From: Microcaldota archaeon
Lineage (GTDB): Archaea; Micrarchaeota; Micrarchaeia; Micrarchaeales; Micrarchaeaceae
DNA: 64,000 bases
Assembly (NCBI GenBank): GCA_021798935.1
Contig: JAJZBL010000004.1
Location: forward strand, 1-64,000
Direction of reading: 5' to 3'
The notes beneath the pieces were generated by a model. The model was not told where the DNA came from. It was given only the letters and a program-made list of their open reading frames with translations, and did not search any database. The first letter of the stretch is position 1. Each line of letters opens with the position of its first letter. Below are positions 8,378 to 17,992 of the stretch, piece by piece. A program made the position numbers and the translations under genes.

Positions 8378-8492
8378 TATAATAATTTTAATTTTAAGTT
8401 ATTATAGATTACCTTTAAATTGAAAAAATTAGGCCTTTATATGCTCTTGTTATAAAGGAAATAAAGAAAAGAAAAAGATAAAAAAGAAAAAT

Positions 8493-9716
8493 TCAGGCCT
8501 TTGCTGCTGCTTTAGGTGCTGCTGCAGCCTTTGGAGGCTGCTGGCTTGCCATATCGTTCTTTGTCTTCAGCATTGGAGACAATACGAATGATATTAATTC
8601 TATTACAAACACTATCAAAACAGCTATTGTTGCATCAACTGCAAACTCTGGCCCTAAGAATACAGGAACGAATGCAACTCCTAGGTTGGTTATTACACTG
8701 TACATAGAGGTTGCAAATCCTGACTGCGCCGGGTCAGACACATAGTTTGTTGTTGATGTTAGTGCCATTGACCAGAACGCATTTCCAAAGAACCCAAATA
8801 GGAAGAATGCAGCTACCAGCAATCCAATGTTAGGGCCAAACCCTAACGAATATGCAAGAAGGGTTACTGATATAAGGGATAGGAATGATGTCGAGATTAT
8901 TCCCATCCTTATCTGGTTGTACCTCTCAAATATTGGAGGTAGTATTATTGCCCCTAATGCAGATCCTAAGAACGCTAGCCCACCCAAAAGACCTCCATAA
9001 GTAAGTGCTTCGCTCAATGCAAAATGGAAGTGAAGCAGCATAGTGGATGCAATACCTCCGAACATCACTGACATTGATGCTATAGAGAATCCAACCCACC
9101 AGTTCTTTATCATTCCTACTTTGAATACACCCTTAAGTGATTTGCCTTTGTAATTTGTAGGATATTCCTTTATTCCTGGCACTATCCATATGGCAGCTAT
9201 TATTGCAAGTATCGCTGTGAACCAAAAAAGCCCAACTGTGCTTATTGCTGCGGCTATGCTTGATGCAAAGAATGCGCCTATTGCAAGCCCGAAGAAAAGT
9301 ATTCCTACGCTGATTCCCACTATAGAATGTGCGTGCTCTTTATATATGGAATCAGCTACACTCCCAACAGGAGCTAGAGCAAGAGGATATGCAGCTGCAG
9401 CTATTATCTGGAATATAAGGAAACCTGTGTAATTTGCCAAAAACAGGCTTCTGCCTATCAACCCTATTATAGAAAGGGCTGCGGCAACATATATTGCAGT
9501 TTTTACCGTAAATTTAGCTGATATCCACCCAGCCAAAAGGCCAAGCACTACCATAGTATAACCGTACATGCTTACCAATAGAAGTATGGAAGCTGTTCCT
9601 ACACCCAAAGATGTGCTCAAGACAGGCACAAGCGGTGCAAGTACAAACCACCCAAATCCTATCGTAAACAACAAAAACCAATACGGAAGAAGTTTAGTCC
9701 ACTTATTCATATCCAC
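8493..9716 (-). CDS. MFS transporter
   Basis: This 407-aa polytopic protein has about 12 hydrophobic segments in two halves joined by a cytoplasmic loop (IKEYPTNYKGKSLKG near residue 190). The layout is that of major facilitator permeases. The GWISAKFTVKTAIYV segment sits where the loop 2-3 motif is expected. The C-terminus has an Ala/Lys/Pro-rich tail (PPKAAAAPKAAAKA). The substrate is unknown. It is divergent from the FAD oxidoreductase gene across a 200-bp promoter region. GTG 9716 and ATG 9710 are both possible starts. Confidence 0.88.
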   Translation of the reverse strand: MDMNKWTKLLPYWFLLFTIGFGWFVLAPLVPVLSTSLGVGTASILLLVSMYGYTMVVLGLLAGWISAKFTVKTAIYVAAALSIIGLIGRSLFLANYTGFLIFQIIAAAAYPLALAPVGSVADSIYKEHAHSIVGISVGILFFGLAIGAFFASSIAAAISTVGLFWFTAILAIIAAIWIVPGIKEYPTNYKGKSLKGVFKVGMIKNWWVGFSIASMSVMFGGIASTMLLHFHFALSEALTYGGLLGGLAFLGSALGAIILPPIFERYNQIRMGIISTSFLSLISVTLLAYSLGFGPNIGLLVAAFFLFGFFGNAFWSMALTSTTNYVSDPAQSGFATSMYSVITNLGVAFVPVFLGPEFAVDATIAVLIVFVIELISFVLSPMLKTKNDMASQQPPKAAAAPKAAAKA

Positions 9717-9897
9717 ACCATCATATTCAATTTTCTTTATTAATTAAGAATATAAGTTTAAAAATACATATTATAAATTTAGAGGATATATACATCCGAA
9801 ATTGTGTACTTGCCTTTGGTATTTTCTAAAAAGAATTTTATAAAAGCGTCTATGCTAAGTTATTTAGATAATAAAAATTTTTGACAAATAATAAAAA

Positions 9898-9909
9898 CCT
9901 GCATGCAGG
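9898..9909. promoter_or_regulatory. 12-bp perfect palindrome before FAD oxidoreductase gene
   Basis: CCTGCATGCAGG is a perfect palindrome 9 bases before GTG 9919 and 18 bases before the alternative ATG 9928. Its G/C content stands out in an A+T-rich intergenic region shared with the divergent MFS gene. It could be a repressor site. Its right arm ends in AGGA, which could also act as a weak ribosome binding site. Confidence 0.4.
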
Positions 9910-9918
9910 ATTAATAAT

Positions 9919-11244
9919 GTGGATTTTATGGATGCTTATGATCTTGTAGTTGTAGGGGGTGGTCCAGCAGGGCTTGGGGCTGCATTGGCAGGTGCAAAGA
10001 ACGGGCTTAAAACCGCAATAATCGAGAGAAATCCTATGCTCGGAGGCAATTGGACTAATAGCTACGTCGTATCGATTCTTGGAGTTTACACATATGATGG
10101 ATCGGAGAAAATTGTCGGTGGCATTGTTGATGAGATAGTTGAAACTCTTAAGAAATTTGGAGGCACTAAAGGCAAAGTTGGCAATTTTATACCTTTTAGG
10201 CCGGATGAAATGAAATTGGCGCTCTCCCACTTGGCTGAAAAATACGGCATAACCACATATTTCAACTCGCTTGTAACAGGATGCAAATTGTCAGGAAATA
10301 AGATAGCATCTGTAATAGTTGTAGGAAAAGATGGGACACGTGAGGTATCAGGAAAGGAATTTGTTGATAGCAGTGGAGATGCGGACTTATCATATTATGC
10401 TGCATCAAATGCAATGGAGGGCAAGGAGGGGCAAGGATGGCATCAGGAAGCAACTATACCGTTCAGAATTGCAGATGTAAATGAAGAGGAGCTTATAAAG
10501 TTTTCTCAAGAGCATCCTGAACTGATATCCGCGCCATTAGTAGATGGAAGGATATCAAAAATACATATAAATCCACCTTTAGTTGAAAAAGCTAAAAAAG
10601 AGAATAAGCTATACCTTCCAAATGAAAATACCGAATTTCTTTTCAATACGAGCAAGGATGGCGAATTCATATGCAATGCCACCCACGCAAAGATAAAAGA
10701 TTACAAATCAGGAAAAGAAGTAGCTGAGGCAATAAATGACTTAAGGCATCAGGTTGCATCTTCATTTGAGTTTCTTAAGAAAAATATAGCAGGTTTTGAA
10801 AATTCATACTTGATGGACTCTTCTCCTGGAATAGGGATGAGAGAAACACGCAGAGGAATAGGAGAATATGTGCTTAAGAGAGATGATGTGCTAAACGGGG
10901 GAAGATTCGAAGACCACATAGCTAGATGTGGACATCCTCTTGAGATACATGACCCTAATAAAGGGCTTGTTTACATACATCTTAATACAGGAGATTCCTC
11001 TTGGTACGAAATACCTTATAGATCAATAGTGCAGAAAGGAATTGATAATTTATTCATAATAGGAAGATGCTTGAGTGCGGAATTTGATGCACAAGCTAGC
11101 GCAAGAGTCAGTGGAACTGCATTGGCAATGGGCCACGCAGCTGCGGTTGCTGCAAAAATGTGCATAGATAATAATATACCAGCAAAAGAGGTAAATGTTA
11201 AAAATCTTCAGGAAATTTTAAAAACACAAGGTGCAATATTATAA
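9919..11244 (+). CDS. FAD-dependent oxidoreductase (FAD_oxidored family)
   Basis: This 441-aa protein opens with a Rossmann dinucleotide fold, YDLVVVGGGPAGLGAALAGAKNG, followed by the acidic ribose contact IIERN. A C-terminal second FAD contact, LFIIGRCLSAEFDAQASARVSGTALAMG, is typical of PF12831 enzymes. The central domain contains SSPGIGMRETRRGIGEYVL. Homologues oxidise small molecules or cofactors; the substrate is unknown. It starts at GTG 9919 or ATG 9928. The EEP-family gene follows after 30 bp on the same strand and may be cotranscribed. No signal peptide is visible. Confidence 0.9.
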   Translation: MDFMDAYDLVVVGGGPAGLGAALAGAKNGLKTAIIERNPMLGGNWTNSYVVSILGVYTYDGSEKIVGGIVDEIVETLKKFGGTKGKVGNFIPFRPDEMKLALSHLAEKYGITTYFNSLVTGCKLSGNKIASVIVVGKDGTREVSGKEFVDSSGDADLSYYAASNAMEGKEGQGWHQEATIPFRIADVNEEELIKFSQEHPELISAPLVDGRISKIHINPPLVEKAKKENKLYLPNENTEFLFNTSKDGEFICNATHAKIKDYKSGKEVAEAINDLRHQVASSFEFLKKNIAGFENSYLMDSSPGIGMRETRRGIGEYVLKRDDVLNGGRFEDHIARCGHPLEIHDPNKGLVYIHLNTGDSSWYEIPYRSIVQKGIDNLFIIGRCLSAEFDAQASARVSGTALAMGHAAAVAAKMCIDNNIPAKEVNVKNLQEILKTQGAIL

Positions 11245-11274
11245 TAAGGAAAATTTTAATTTTTCGGTGGTCTT

Positions 11275-12048
11275 ATGAGAATTATATCTCTAAATCTTTG
11301 GGGTGGAAGAGCATTTAGTAGCCTCAAAGAATTTTTAAATAATGAAAAGGATAAAACTGACTTATTCTGTTTTCAGGAAACCCTCGAATACTCATTAGGT
11401 ATGCCAGAGATTTATTCTATAAAAGCAAAGACTGAACATCAGCCAAAAGAATTTTCCGAAAGAGAAAACCTTTATACGGATCTTAAAGAAATTCTAACGG
11501 ATTACAATAGTTATCTTACAGATACATATAGTTCTGGCAAGGAACGTTTATCTATGTTTATAAAAAAGGGAATAACTGCAAATGAAGATGAGTACAGTAT
11601 AATTGATAAATTAGGTTTAAAAGTTGAGGGATTGCCTTATAGTGTCGGATGTATAATGCAGCATGCTTCTATTGTATCTGATGGCAAAACATATGATATA
11701 TGCAATGTACATGGCCTATGGCAGCATAGCAGCAAAGATGACACTCCTGAAAGAATCAAACAATCAGAAGGGATAATAAAATGTATGTCAAATATGGACC
11801 CAAGAAGAATCCTTGCAGGGGACTTCAACTTATTGCCAGATACAAAAAGTATAAAGATGATAGAAGATAGCGGCTTTAGAAACCTTATAAAAGATTATAA
11901 TATAACAGATACAAGAGGAAAATTGTATACTAAAAAGTTACGTTATGCCGATTACACATTTGTATCAAGTCAGATAAATGTAAATAAATTTGGTGTAATA
12001 CCTGTCCAAGCCTCAGATCATCTTCCAATGGTGCTTGAATTTAGCTAG
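11275..12048 (+). CDS. Endonuclease/exonuclease/phosphatase-family protein
   Basis: This 257-aa protein has the EEP (DNase I-like) fold. SLNLWGG near residue 5, the metal-binding glutamate in FCFQETLE (about residue 35), the late GDFNLLPDT (D-x-N) and the C-terminal ASDHLPMVLEF (catalytic His) are all present. It may be a nuclease or a phosphodiesterase/phosphatase; the short length and lack of DNA-binding loops leave this open. It probably shares a transcript with the FAD oxidoreductase upstream. Confidence 0.88.
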   Translation: MRIISLNLWGGRAFSSLKEFLNNEKDKTDLFCFQETLEYSLGMPEIYSIKAKTEHQPKEFSERENLYTDLKEILTDYNSYLTDTYSSGKERLSMFIKKGITANEDEYSIIDKLGLKVEGLPYSVGCIMQHASIVSDGKTYDICNVHGLWQHSSKDDTPERIKQSEGIIKCMSNMDPRRILAGDFNLLPDTKSIKMIEDSGFRNLIKDYNITDTRGKLYTKKLRYADYTFVSSQINVNKFGVIPVQASDHLPMVLEFS

Positions 12049-12169
12049 GTATTTTGCTTATTTTTAATTTTTTCAATACTATAATACTTATAATTCATCT
12101 ATTTACTAAAATCAGTGGAATGAGGTAGTTAAAGGAGTAGTCAATATTTCAAAAAGAATAACAAAAAAC

Positions 12170-13369
12170 TCATAGATAAAAAATAGGTACGTAATATATT
12201 TCAGTACCATTAACTTCTTTTTTTGAAAACTCGTCCAAAGTTATAACAAGAGCTTTCTTGGGTTTATAGGTTTCCAAAAAGCTGTAAAAGCTTTTTCCTA
12301 TTGCTTTGGATCCTCCAATTTTTACTTCTATTGGCAATAGTTCACCGTTTTCTTCTATTACAAAGTCCATTTCTGCTCCTGATTTTGTCCTCCAGTATTT
12401 AATTTGTTTTCCTAATCTTATCAATTCCCCAAAAACAAAATTCTCTGCCAACTTTCCGATATCATCCCTATTTTCGTAGGGTAATAAATTATCTAATACT
12501 GCATTTCTTAACCCAAGATCAAAAAAGTATACCTTTGGTGTCTTCTTTATTGAACTGGAAATATTAGTATAATATGGATAAACTCTGCTTGCGATATATG
12601 TATTTTCTATTATCCTTAAATATGAATCTGCTTTATAAAAGCTTATTCCTGAATCATTAGCTGCATTAGAAATAGTAAGCATTTGTGAATCATTTAAAGA
12701 AAGAATTTTCAAAAAATTCTCAAATTCTTTTGTATTTTCTATTTTGAAAAAAGATATTATATCTTTCTCTATGTATAAATTTACTAAATTTAAAAGCAAA
12801 GATTTTTTTATATTAAAATCATCTGCTTTTACAACTTCTGGGTATCCGCCATATACAACATATTCCTTCCAAAGTTTAAGCAAATCCTCTGAAAATGCAG
12901 TATGCAATGGTTCTCCATTATTTTCAATTAAATTTATGACTGAGTCATTTCTTTCTTTAAATACAACATATAAACCTGTATCTTTCGAACGGATGAATTC
13001 CCCAAAACTAAAAGTATAAAGATCAAATATTACAGCTCTGCCAACTAAAAATCCAAGCATTTTTTGCCTTATTTCAAGAGATGAAGATCCTGACGCGAAT
13101 ATTTTAATCTTTCCTTTAAAAGTATCATATATGACTTTTAATATTTCACCAGCATTATCAAGCCTCTGTACTTCATCCAGAAAAAGAGTTATTTTGCCAT
13201 CGCCTTTATTATTTATGATTCGTCTTATATAATCTATTGGAGATTCAGAGACGCTATTTCTATTGTTAGGTATATCAAAATTTATAAATTCCTTTTTTCC
13301 TCCTTTTATCCCTTTCGAAATTATCTTCATTAATGTAGTTTTCCCTGCTTGCCTTGGGCCTCTTATCAC
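12170..13369 (-). CDS. DUF4143-type P-loop ATPase, 5' end damaged
   Basis: From the GTG at 13369 this is a 399-aa AAA_14/DUF4143 protein. Walker A is GPRQAGKTT at residues 4-12, Walker B is ITLFLDEVQRL near residue 60, and the sensor is IKIFASGSSSLEI. The C-terminal AEMDFVIEENGELLPIEVKIGG keeps the full E/D ... E-x-K nuclease-like signature. The same frame continues upstream as conserved-looking sequence (NRDIEDKIFQFIDRDEIIVI) back to a stop, but has no ATG, GTG or TTG there. An out-of-frame ATG lies at 13452. A one-base frameshift or an unusual start is likely. Confidence 0.85.
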   Translation of the reverse strand: MIRGPRQAGKTTLMKIISKGIKGGKKEFINFDIPNNRNSVSESPIDYIRRIINNKGDGKITLFLDEVQRLDNAGEILKVIYDTFKGKIKIFASGSSSLEIRQKMLGFLVGRAVIFDLYTFSFGEFIRSKDTGLYVVFKERNDSVINLIENNGEPLHTAFSEDLLKLWKEYVVYGGYPEVVKADDFNIKKSLLLNLVNLYIEKDIISFFKIENTKEFENFLKILSLNDSQMLTISNAANDSGISFYKADSYLRIIENTYIASRVYPYYTNISSSIKKTPKVYFFDLGLRNAVLDNLLPYENRDDIGKLAENFVFGELIRLGKQIKYWRTKSGAEMDFVIEENGELLPIEVKIGGSKAIGKSFYSFLETYKPKKALVITLDEFSKKEVNGTEIYYVPIFYL

Positions 13370-13496
13370 TATAATTTCATCTCTATCGATAAATTGGAAA
13401 ATTTTGTCCTCAATATCTCTATTTAAAAGCTTTTCTTTGGTCCTAATAACATTATTATATAATTATAATATTTAAATCTATTTAAAAATAACCTGA

Positions 13497-13512
13497 CTAT
13501 TTTTAAAAATAG
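13497..13512. promoter_or_regulatory. 16-bp perfect palindrome upstream of ATPase gene
   Basis: CTATTTTTAAAAATAG is a perfect palindrome about 45 bp upstream of the probable original start (13452) of the minus-strand ATPase gene. The rest of 13453-13744 is A+T-rich with no ORF. It includes two CAATCATAA copies near 13600 and 13640 and T/A blocks serving the divergent permease gene at 13745. The low-complexity palindrome could be an operator or chance. Confidence 0.35.
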
Positions 13513-13744
13513 AAATGATTATTATGGAAAATATTGAAATAATAAAATTATTTTAGTTGTTGTAAATTAACTTCTTAGCGAAATTATAATCAATCATAAT
13601 TTATTAAAATAGATAATCCACAAAACTGCAATTTTCAATCATAAAAATAGGTCTGATTCGTGTTTTAGTAAATTGAATTGATTACTGCATTATATTATAT
13701 AAACATTTATTACAAATCTATTACTCGTTTCATTAGGTGTATCT

Positions 13745-14614
13745 ATGTATGAATGGCTTTACTTAGTCCTTTTATCTTCAACTTTCATGGGCATATCTAC
13801 CATAATAGAAAAATATGCCTTAAAAGAACAACATGCATCCGCTTACAGTGCTAGTTTCGCCCTCCTCACATTTATAATATCCCTTGTATTCCTGCCATTT
13901 GCAAAATTTAATATTGGCATTATTACTATCTTCTACATATATGTCAATTCATTGCTTTCAACTGCCGGATACCTTCTATCAGCAAGGATATATAAGCACG
14001 GAAATCTTTCAATATCTGCTCCTGTGCTCAGCTCGCTTCCTATGGTGTTCATAATAATCATAAGCTTCTTTACCTTGGATGAGAAACTATCATTTTTGCA
14101 ATATATTGCCCTTGGAGTGATAATAGCATGCAGCTATCTTATCGTATTCAAGGATGGAGGCAAGCATTCATTTGATGGTAAAAAATACATATACCTGCTT
14201 GTAGTTGTAAGCTTTATAATAGCATTGGGATCGGTCCTGATGAAGTACCTCTTTATGTCAAACCTCAATGAATTTACGTATATTATATTGATGGAGCTTT
14301 TTATATCCCTTAACTACATGGTATACATGACCAAGAGATACGGAGGGATAAAAGAGATATATTCCAATCTGACACATAACTTCAGAAATATAGGCACAAT
14401 ATCACTTTTTACCGTTGCATATAGGATAACATATTACTTTTCTGCATCATTGATGCTTATAAGTGTGGTAGCTCCATTCAGGAATAGCATATATGTTGTA
14501 ATAACAACATTGGCGGGTGGGATAGTTTTTAAGGAATCTGGGCTATGGAGGAGATTAATATTAGTAGCGATAATGATTGCCGCAGTTTATTACATATCTA
14601 TATCAGTAGGATGA
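13745..14614 (+). CDS. EamA/DMT-superfamily permease
   Basis: This 289-aa protein has about ten hydrophobic segments in two repeated halves, as in drug/metabolite transporters of the EamA type. The first half ends near VIIACSYLIVFKDGG and the second starts at KYIYLLVVVSFII. Charged residues such as IIEKYALKEQ follow the first helix. The substrate is unknown. It is a single gene with its own T/A-rich promoter, and a distant relative is at 15439. Confidence 0.82.
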   Translation: MYEWLYLVLLSSTFMGISTIIEKYALKEQHASAYSASFALLTFIISLVFLPFAKFNIGIITIFYIYVNSLLSTAGYLLSARIYKHGNLSISAPVLSSLPMVFIIIISFFTLDEKLSFLQYIALGVIIACSYLIVFKDGGKHSFDGKKYIYLLVVVSFIIALGSVLMKYLFMSNLNEFTYIILMELFISLNYMVYMTKRYGGIKEIYSNLTHNFRNIGTISLFTVAYRITYYFSASLMLISVVAPFRNSIYVVITTLAGGIVFKESGLWRRLILVAIMIAAVYYISISVG

Positions 14615-14654
14615 TACTGTTAGCTTAAAAATCCTAGCTTTTTAATTATTTTTT

Positions 14655-15098
14655 TTAAGATAGAGGGTAATAAAACCATTCTCTTGATATCTTAAAGCCC
14701 ATTGCCTTGTAAAACTTCTTTGCATTTTCCATATGTGGCCCTGTAGTTACAATTATTGCTATAACCTGCTTCTTTTTTAGGTATCCTACTGCTTTTAATA
14801 TAAGCTTTTTTCCAATGCCCTTTCTTCTGTAATTGTTATCAATGTAAAGTTCCTCTATTATTCCTATACCTTTGTTCTTTATGTGCTCGTAATATATTAC
14901 CCATATGAAACCGACTGCCTTATTGCCATCTTTTGCCACAAACACCTTGCTTCCAGAATTAAAATAACTTGGTATTGCCTTTGAATTAAAGAATTCTTGA
15001 TCTTCGTCTCCTTTATATAATTTTCTATACAAATAAGTTAATTCATCGGCATCATTGTCAACTGCTGCTTTTATGCCTATTTTATCGGAATCTTTCAT
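14655..15098 (-). CDS. GNAT-family N-acetyltransferase
   Basis: This 147-aa protein has the GNAT fold. Motif A is IEELYIDNNYRRKGIGKKLILKAV (acetyl-CoA pyrophosphate loop R-R-K-G-I-G-K) near residues 83-105, and motif B is NAKKFYKAMGFKISREWFYYPL near the C-terminus. It acetylates an unknown amine or protein N-terminus. It is convergent with the upstream EamA gene. Confidence 0.9.
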   Translation of the reverse strand: MKDSDKIGIKAAVDNDADELTYLYRKLYKGDEDQEFFNSKAIPSYFNSGSKVFVAKDGNKAVGFIWVIYYEHIKNKGIGIIEELYIDNNYRRKGIGKKLILKAVGYLKKKQVIAIIVTTGPHMENAKKFYKAMGFKISREWFYYPLS

Positions 15099-15438
15099 TG
15101 AATCATTATCCTTTTATTATACCAATATTAAACTAATAAATATATATTCATTGTTTTTAGACAACACCTTATCAGTATAGCAAGATTTATATATTACGAT
15201 TCAAAATTTAATATAACCTTTGAATCTGGCTCAGTATACTAGATTGTATATTATTGGATTTAATAATGCTAAAAATATATTTTGGCCAAAAAGTACAATT
15301 TGCGGATCAAATCGAGTATTGTTTTCCCTTATATGATGTTTTTAGTCAATCCTTATAATCATCTTAGTTATCTAGTTAGATTTGAAAGTATTCTGCACTT
15401 TATTTTAATGGTCTTTGTGCAGGCTCTGATATGATTTT
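15099..15438. other. Noncoding gap, no gene seen
   Basis: This 340-bp A+T-rich stretch separates the GNAT gene and the second permease gene, which diverge. I see no ORF with a plausible start, no tRNA-like fold and no repeat that stands out. It must hold promoters for both neighbours. Confidence 0.6.
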
Positions 15439-16314
15439 ATGAAAATTGTGTTTGCATTGATGGCCCTTGGAGTGGGCTTATATGCAATATGTGGCACTAT
15501 AGATTATTTAGTGGTAACTAAGCTTCCACTTAGTGCAGCTATTGTATCAATAGGTATTGGAATCTTAATTGGTTTCATAGCGGTAAAATTTATTTTCAAA
15601 TTGAAGGTTAAGGCTGAAAGCAAACAGCAATATGCATTTGGTGCTATCACCGCACTGATGATTATCGCGTATACTATTCCACTCTTAATAGCATACAAAA
15701 GCTACACGCTTGCCAGCATATATCCATTGATAGGATTATCTGCAATAGTATTCTTTGTGATAGACTTAATAAAATACAGGAGATTCTTAACATCAAGGCA
15801 AACAACAATAATGTTAACAGGTATACTATTAGTAGTTATTGGAATATTCTTTGCTGAAAGCAATGGATATGGTTTCCAAATAGGGACCATTCCGTTCGTT
15901 TTATTAATAACATTATTCGGAGGAATAGGATATTATATGGAATTTTATAAGCTAAACAAATATAGTATCGGCACTAAGATGCTTTTTCAGCCAATTTTCC
16001 TCATAATTGCGGTGATGTTCATTGGTGGGCCTATTTTCATAAGCAGCAGTTACTTTGCCTTTGGAATTCTTGGGGGAATTGCCTTCTCTTTTGCATCTGT
16101 AATGGAATTGCACGCAATGGAACTAACAAAAACAACAGGAACTGCAAATATAGTGATAAAAAGGAACTTCATAAATGATTTTGAGTATTTGGATACTTTG
16201 CTTGTATTGATTGGCAGCATAATAATCGGAAGCTTTTACCCGATTGAGATATTTGGAGGGGTATTAATGCTTACGGGCATAATAATTATAAGCAGGCTCT
16301 CTGATGATAAATAG
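15439..16314 (+). CDS. Ten-helix membrane protein, DMT-like
   Basis: This 291-aa protein has about ten hydrophobic segments, with short basic loops such as KLKVKAESKQQ and DLIKYRRFLTSRQ. Size and helix spacing resemble DMT/EamA permeases, but the match is weaker than for the gene at 13745. The late segment MELHAMELTKTTGTANIVIKRN is unusual and may be a substrate loop. The substrate is unknown. It is 154 bp upstream of tyrS on the same strand. Confidence 0.75.
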   Translation: MKIVFALMALGVGLYAICGTIDYLVVTKLPLSAAIVSIGIGILIGFIAVKFIFKLKVKAESKQQYAFGAITALMIIAYTIPLLIAYKSYTLASIYPLIGLSAIVFFVIDLIKYRRFLTSRQTTIMLTGILLVVIGIFFAESNGYGFQIGTIPFVLLITLFGGIGYYMEFYKLNKYSIGTKMLFQPIFLIIAVMFIGGPIFISSSYFAFGILGGIAFSFASVMELHAMELTKTTGTANIVIKRNFINDFEYLDTLLVLIGSIIIGSFYPIEIFGGVLMLTGIIIISRLSDDK

Positions 16315-16468
16315 ATAAGAAACAGATACTGCTCTTTGCTCCAAATAAGTTTCAATTTTCGTTGGTAGAAGCTTGCCAAAAACATCATTTAGCAATAGGC
16401 AAAAACTAAAAGGAACTATTTCTAAAGATTGTAGAGAACAAATAAAAATCAATCTATCTTAAAGATAT

Positions 16469-17635
16469 ATGGTGATTAAATTGGAAATTCCGGGCAATAG
16501 TGCAGAGAATAAACTTGGGCTCATAAAAAGAAGCCCTACCGAAGAGATATTGACAGAAGAAAAGCTCGTTGAATATCTGAATTCTGGCGTAAAGCTCAAT
16601 CATTATATAGGATTTGAAATTTCTGGAATGGTACATCTTGGGACAGGCTTGGTAGGGATGCAGAAGGTATCTGATTTGCAGGAAGCTGGTGTAAATACAA
16701 GCCTATTCCTTGCTGATTACCATACATCTATAAATAATAAATTAGGCGGGGATCTCGAAAACATAAGAAAAATTGCCGTTGGGTACTTCAAGGAGGCACT
16801 TCAGCAATCTATTAAGTGCGTAGGTGGGGATCCAGAGAAAACAAAGGTTGTTCTGGCATCAGAGTTCTATGAAAAAGAAGGATTAGATTATTTGGAAGAT
16901 ATGCTTAAGGTTGCAAAAGGTATGAGCTTAGGCCGTGCAAAAAGGAGTGTTACGGTGCTCGGAAGAAAGAGTGGAGATGACATAAGTTTGGCACAGCTCA
17001 TCTATGTGCCTATGCAGGTTGCTGATATATATAGCCAGGGCATAAACCTTGCTCATGCAGGGATGGACCAGCGCAAAGCGCATGTAGTCGCATTAGATAC
17101 TTCAAAGAACTTCAGTTATACACCGGTTGCACTGCATCACCATCTGCTTATGGGAATAAACATTACAGAGGAACAGAGAAAAGCAGTCATAGATGCAAGA
17201 GAGAACAAAGACAGGGAAAAATTCGAAAATTCCATAGTTGATATAAAGATGTCAAAATCAAAGCCTTACAGCGCAATCTTTGTGCATGATAGTGAAGAGG
17301 AGATACATGCAAAGGTAAGCAAGGCCTTGTGCCCTCCAAAAGAAACTGATGTAAACCCAGTTATAGACATGATTAAATACATTATAGCGCCTACTTTCTT
17401 GAGGAAAGGCAAATACATGGAGATTGAAAATGCCAAAACCGGATCTAAAAGGGAATTTGGAAGCATGAAAGAGCTGGAGGAGGCATATGTCAAAGGAGAG
17501 ATACACCCATTGGACTTGAAGAATATGGTGGCTGAAAGCCTTATCTCTATACTTGAGCCAGCTAGAAAGCATTTTTCTTCAGGGGAAGGATTAAGGCACC
17601 TCAATGACCTAAAAGAGCTTATGATAACAAGGTAG
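16469..17635 (+). CDS. tyrS: Tyrosyl-tRNA synthetase, archaeal type
   Basis: This 388-aa class I synthetase carries the HIGH-equivalent FEISGMVHLGTGL near residue 50 and the KMSKS loop in IKMSKSKPYS near residue 255. LADYHTSINNKLGG, YVPMQVADIY and the AGMDQRKAHV segment (Q-R motif) match archaeal and eukaryotic TyrRS rather than TrpRS. It charges tRNA-Tyr. The C-terminal HPLDLKNMVAESLISILEPARKH is typical. It is somewhat longer than many archaeal TyrRS. ATG 16469 follows a T/A-rich stretch without a strong ribosome binding site. Confidence 0.95.
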   Translation: MVIKLEIPGNSAENKLGLIKRSPTEEILTEEKLVEYLNSGVKLNHYIGFEISGMVHLGTGLVGMQKVSDLQEAGVNTSLFLADYHTSINNKLGGDLENIRKIAVGYFKEALQQSIKCVGGDPEKTKVVLASEFYEKEGLDYLEDMLKVAKGMSLGRAKRSVTVLGRKSGDDISLAQLIYVPMQVADIYSQGINLAHAGMDQRKAHVVALDTSKNFSYTPVALHHHLLMGINITEEQRKAVIDARENKDREKFENSIVDIKMSKSKPYSAIFVHDSEEEIHAKVSKALCPPKETDVNPVIDMIKYIIAPTFLRKGKYMEIENAKTGSKREFGSMKELEEAYVKGEIHPLDLKNMVAESLISILEPARKHFSSGEGLRHLNDLKELMITR

Positions 17636-17749
17636 ATATATAATCTATAATCCATTTTTCTTTTTTCTATTTTTCCCATATTCAAATAGTGATAACTTTA
17701 CACTTACATTGATAAAAATTCAATTTTATTACACTTTATTTTTATTTTC

Positions 17750-17968
17750 TTAATTTATTTCTATTACCTTTCTCCTCTTTAAGCTACCTTTTACTATATT
17801 TATCGAGGATTTAGGTACATTGAAATAATCAGCTAATATGGCTATAAGCCTTGAATTTGCCTTTCCATCAACTGGTGGGGCATCCACCTTAACTTTATAG
17901 GAAGTATCGGATATCTTTACAACTTCAGCCTTTCTTGAATTAGGCACAACAGATACAGTGAGTTTCAC
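17750..17968 (-). CDS. DUF167/YggU-family protein
   Basis: This 72-aa protein covers the whole DUF167 (UPF0235) domain: VSVVPNSRKAEV at the start, VDAPPVDGKANSRLIAILADYF in the centre, and SINIVKGSLKRRKVIEI at the end. The family is widespread and structurally known, but its function is unknown. The start is GTG 17968. The IS200/IS605 element ends only about 40 bp upstream, so the insertion may have displaced this gene's own promoter. Confidence 0.92.
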   Translation of the reverse strand: MKLTVSVVPNSRKAEVVKISDTSYKVKVDAPPVDGKANSRLIAILADYFNVPKSSINIVKGSLKRRKVIEIN

Positions 17969-17992
17969 AATATTATATGCAAGAGCAAGCTT

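Noticed and set aside
15099..15438. Possible small RNA in the gap upstream of the second permease
   Set aside because: No stable hairpin, box motif or terminator could be made out by eye; reported only as a noncoding gap.
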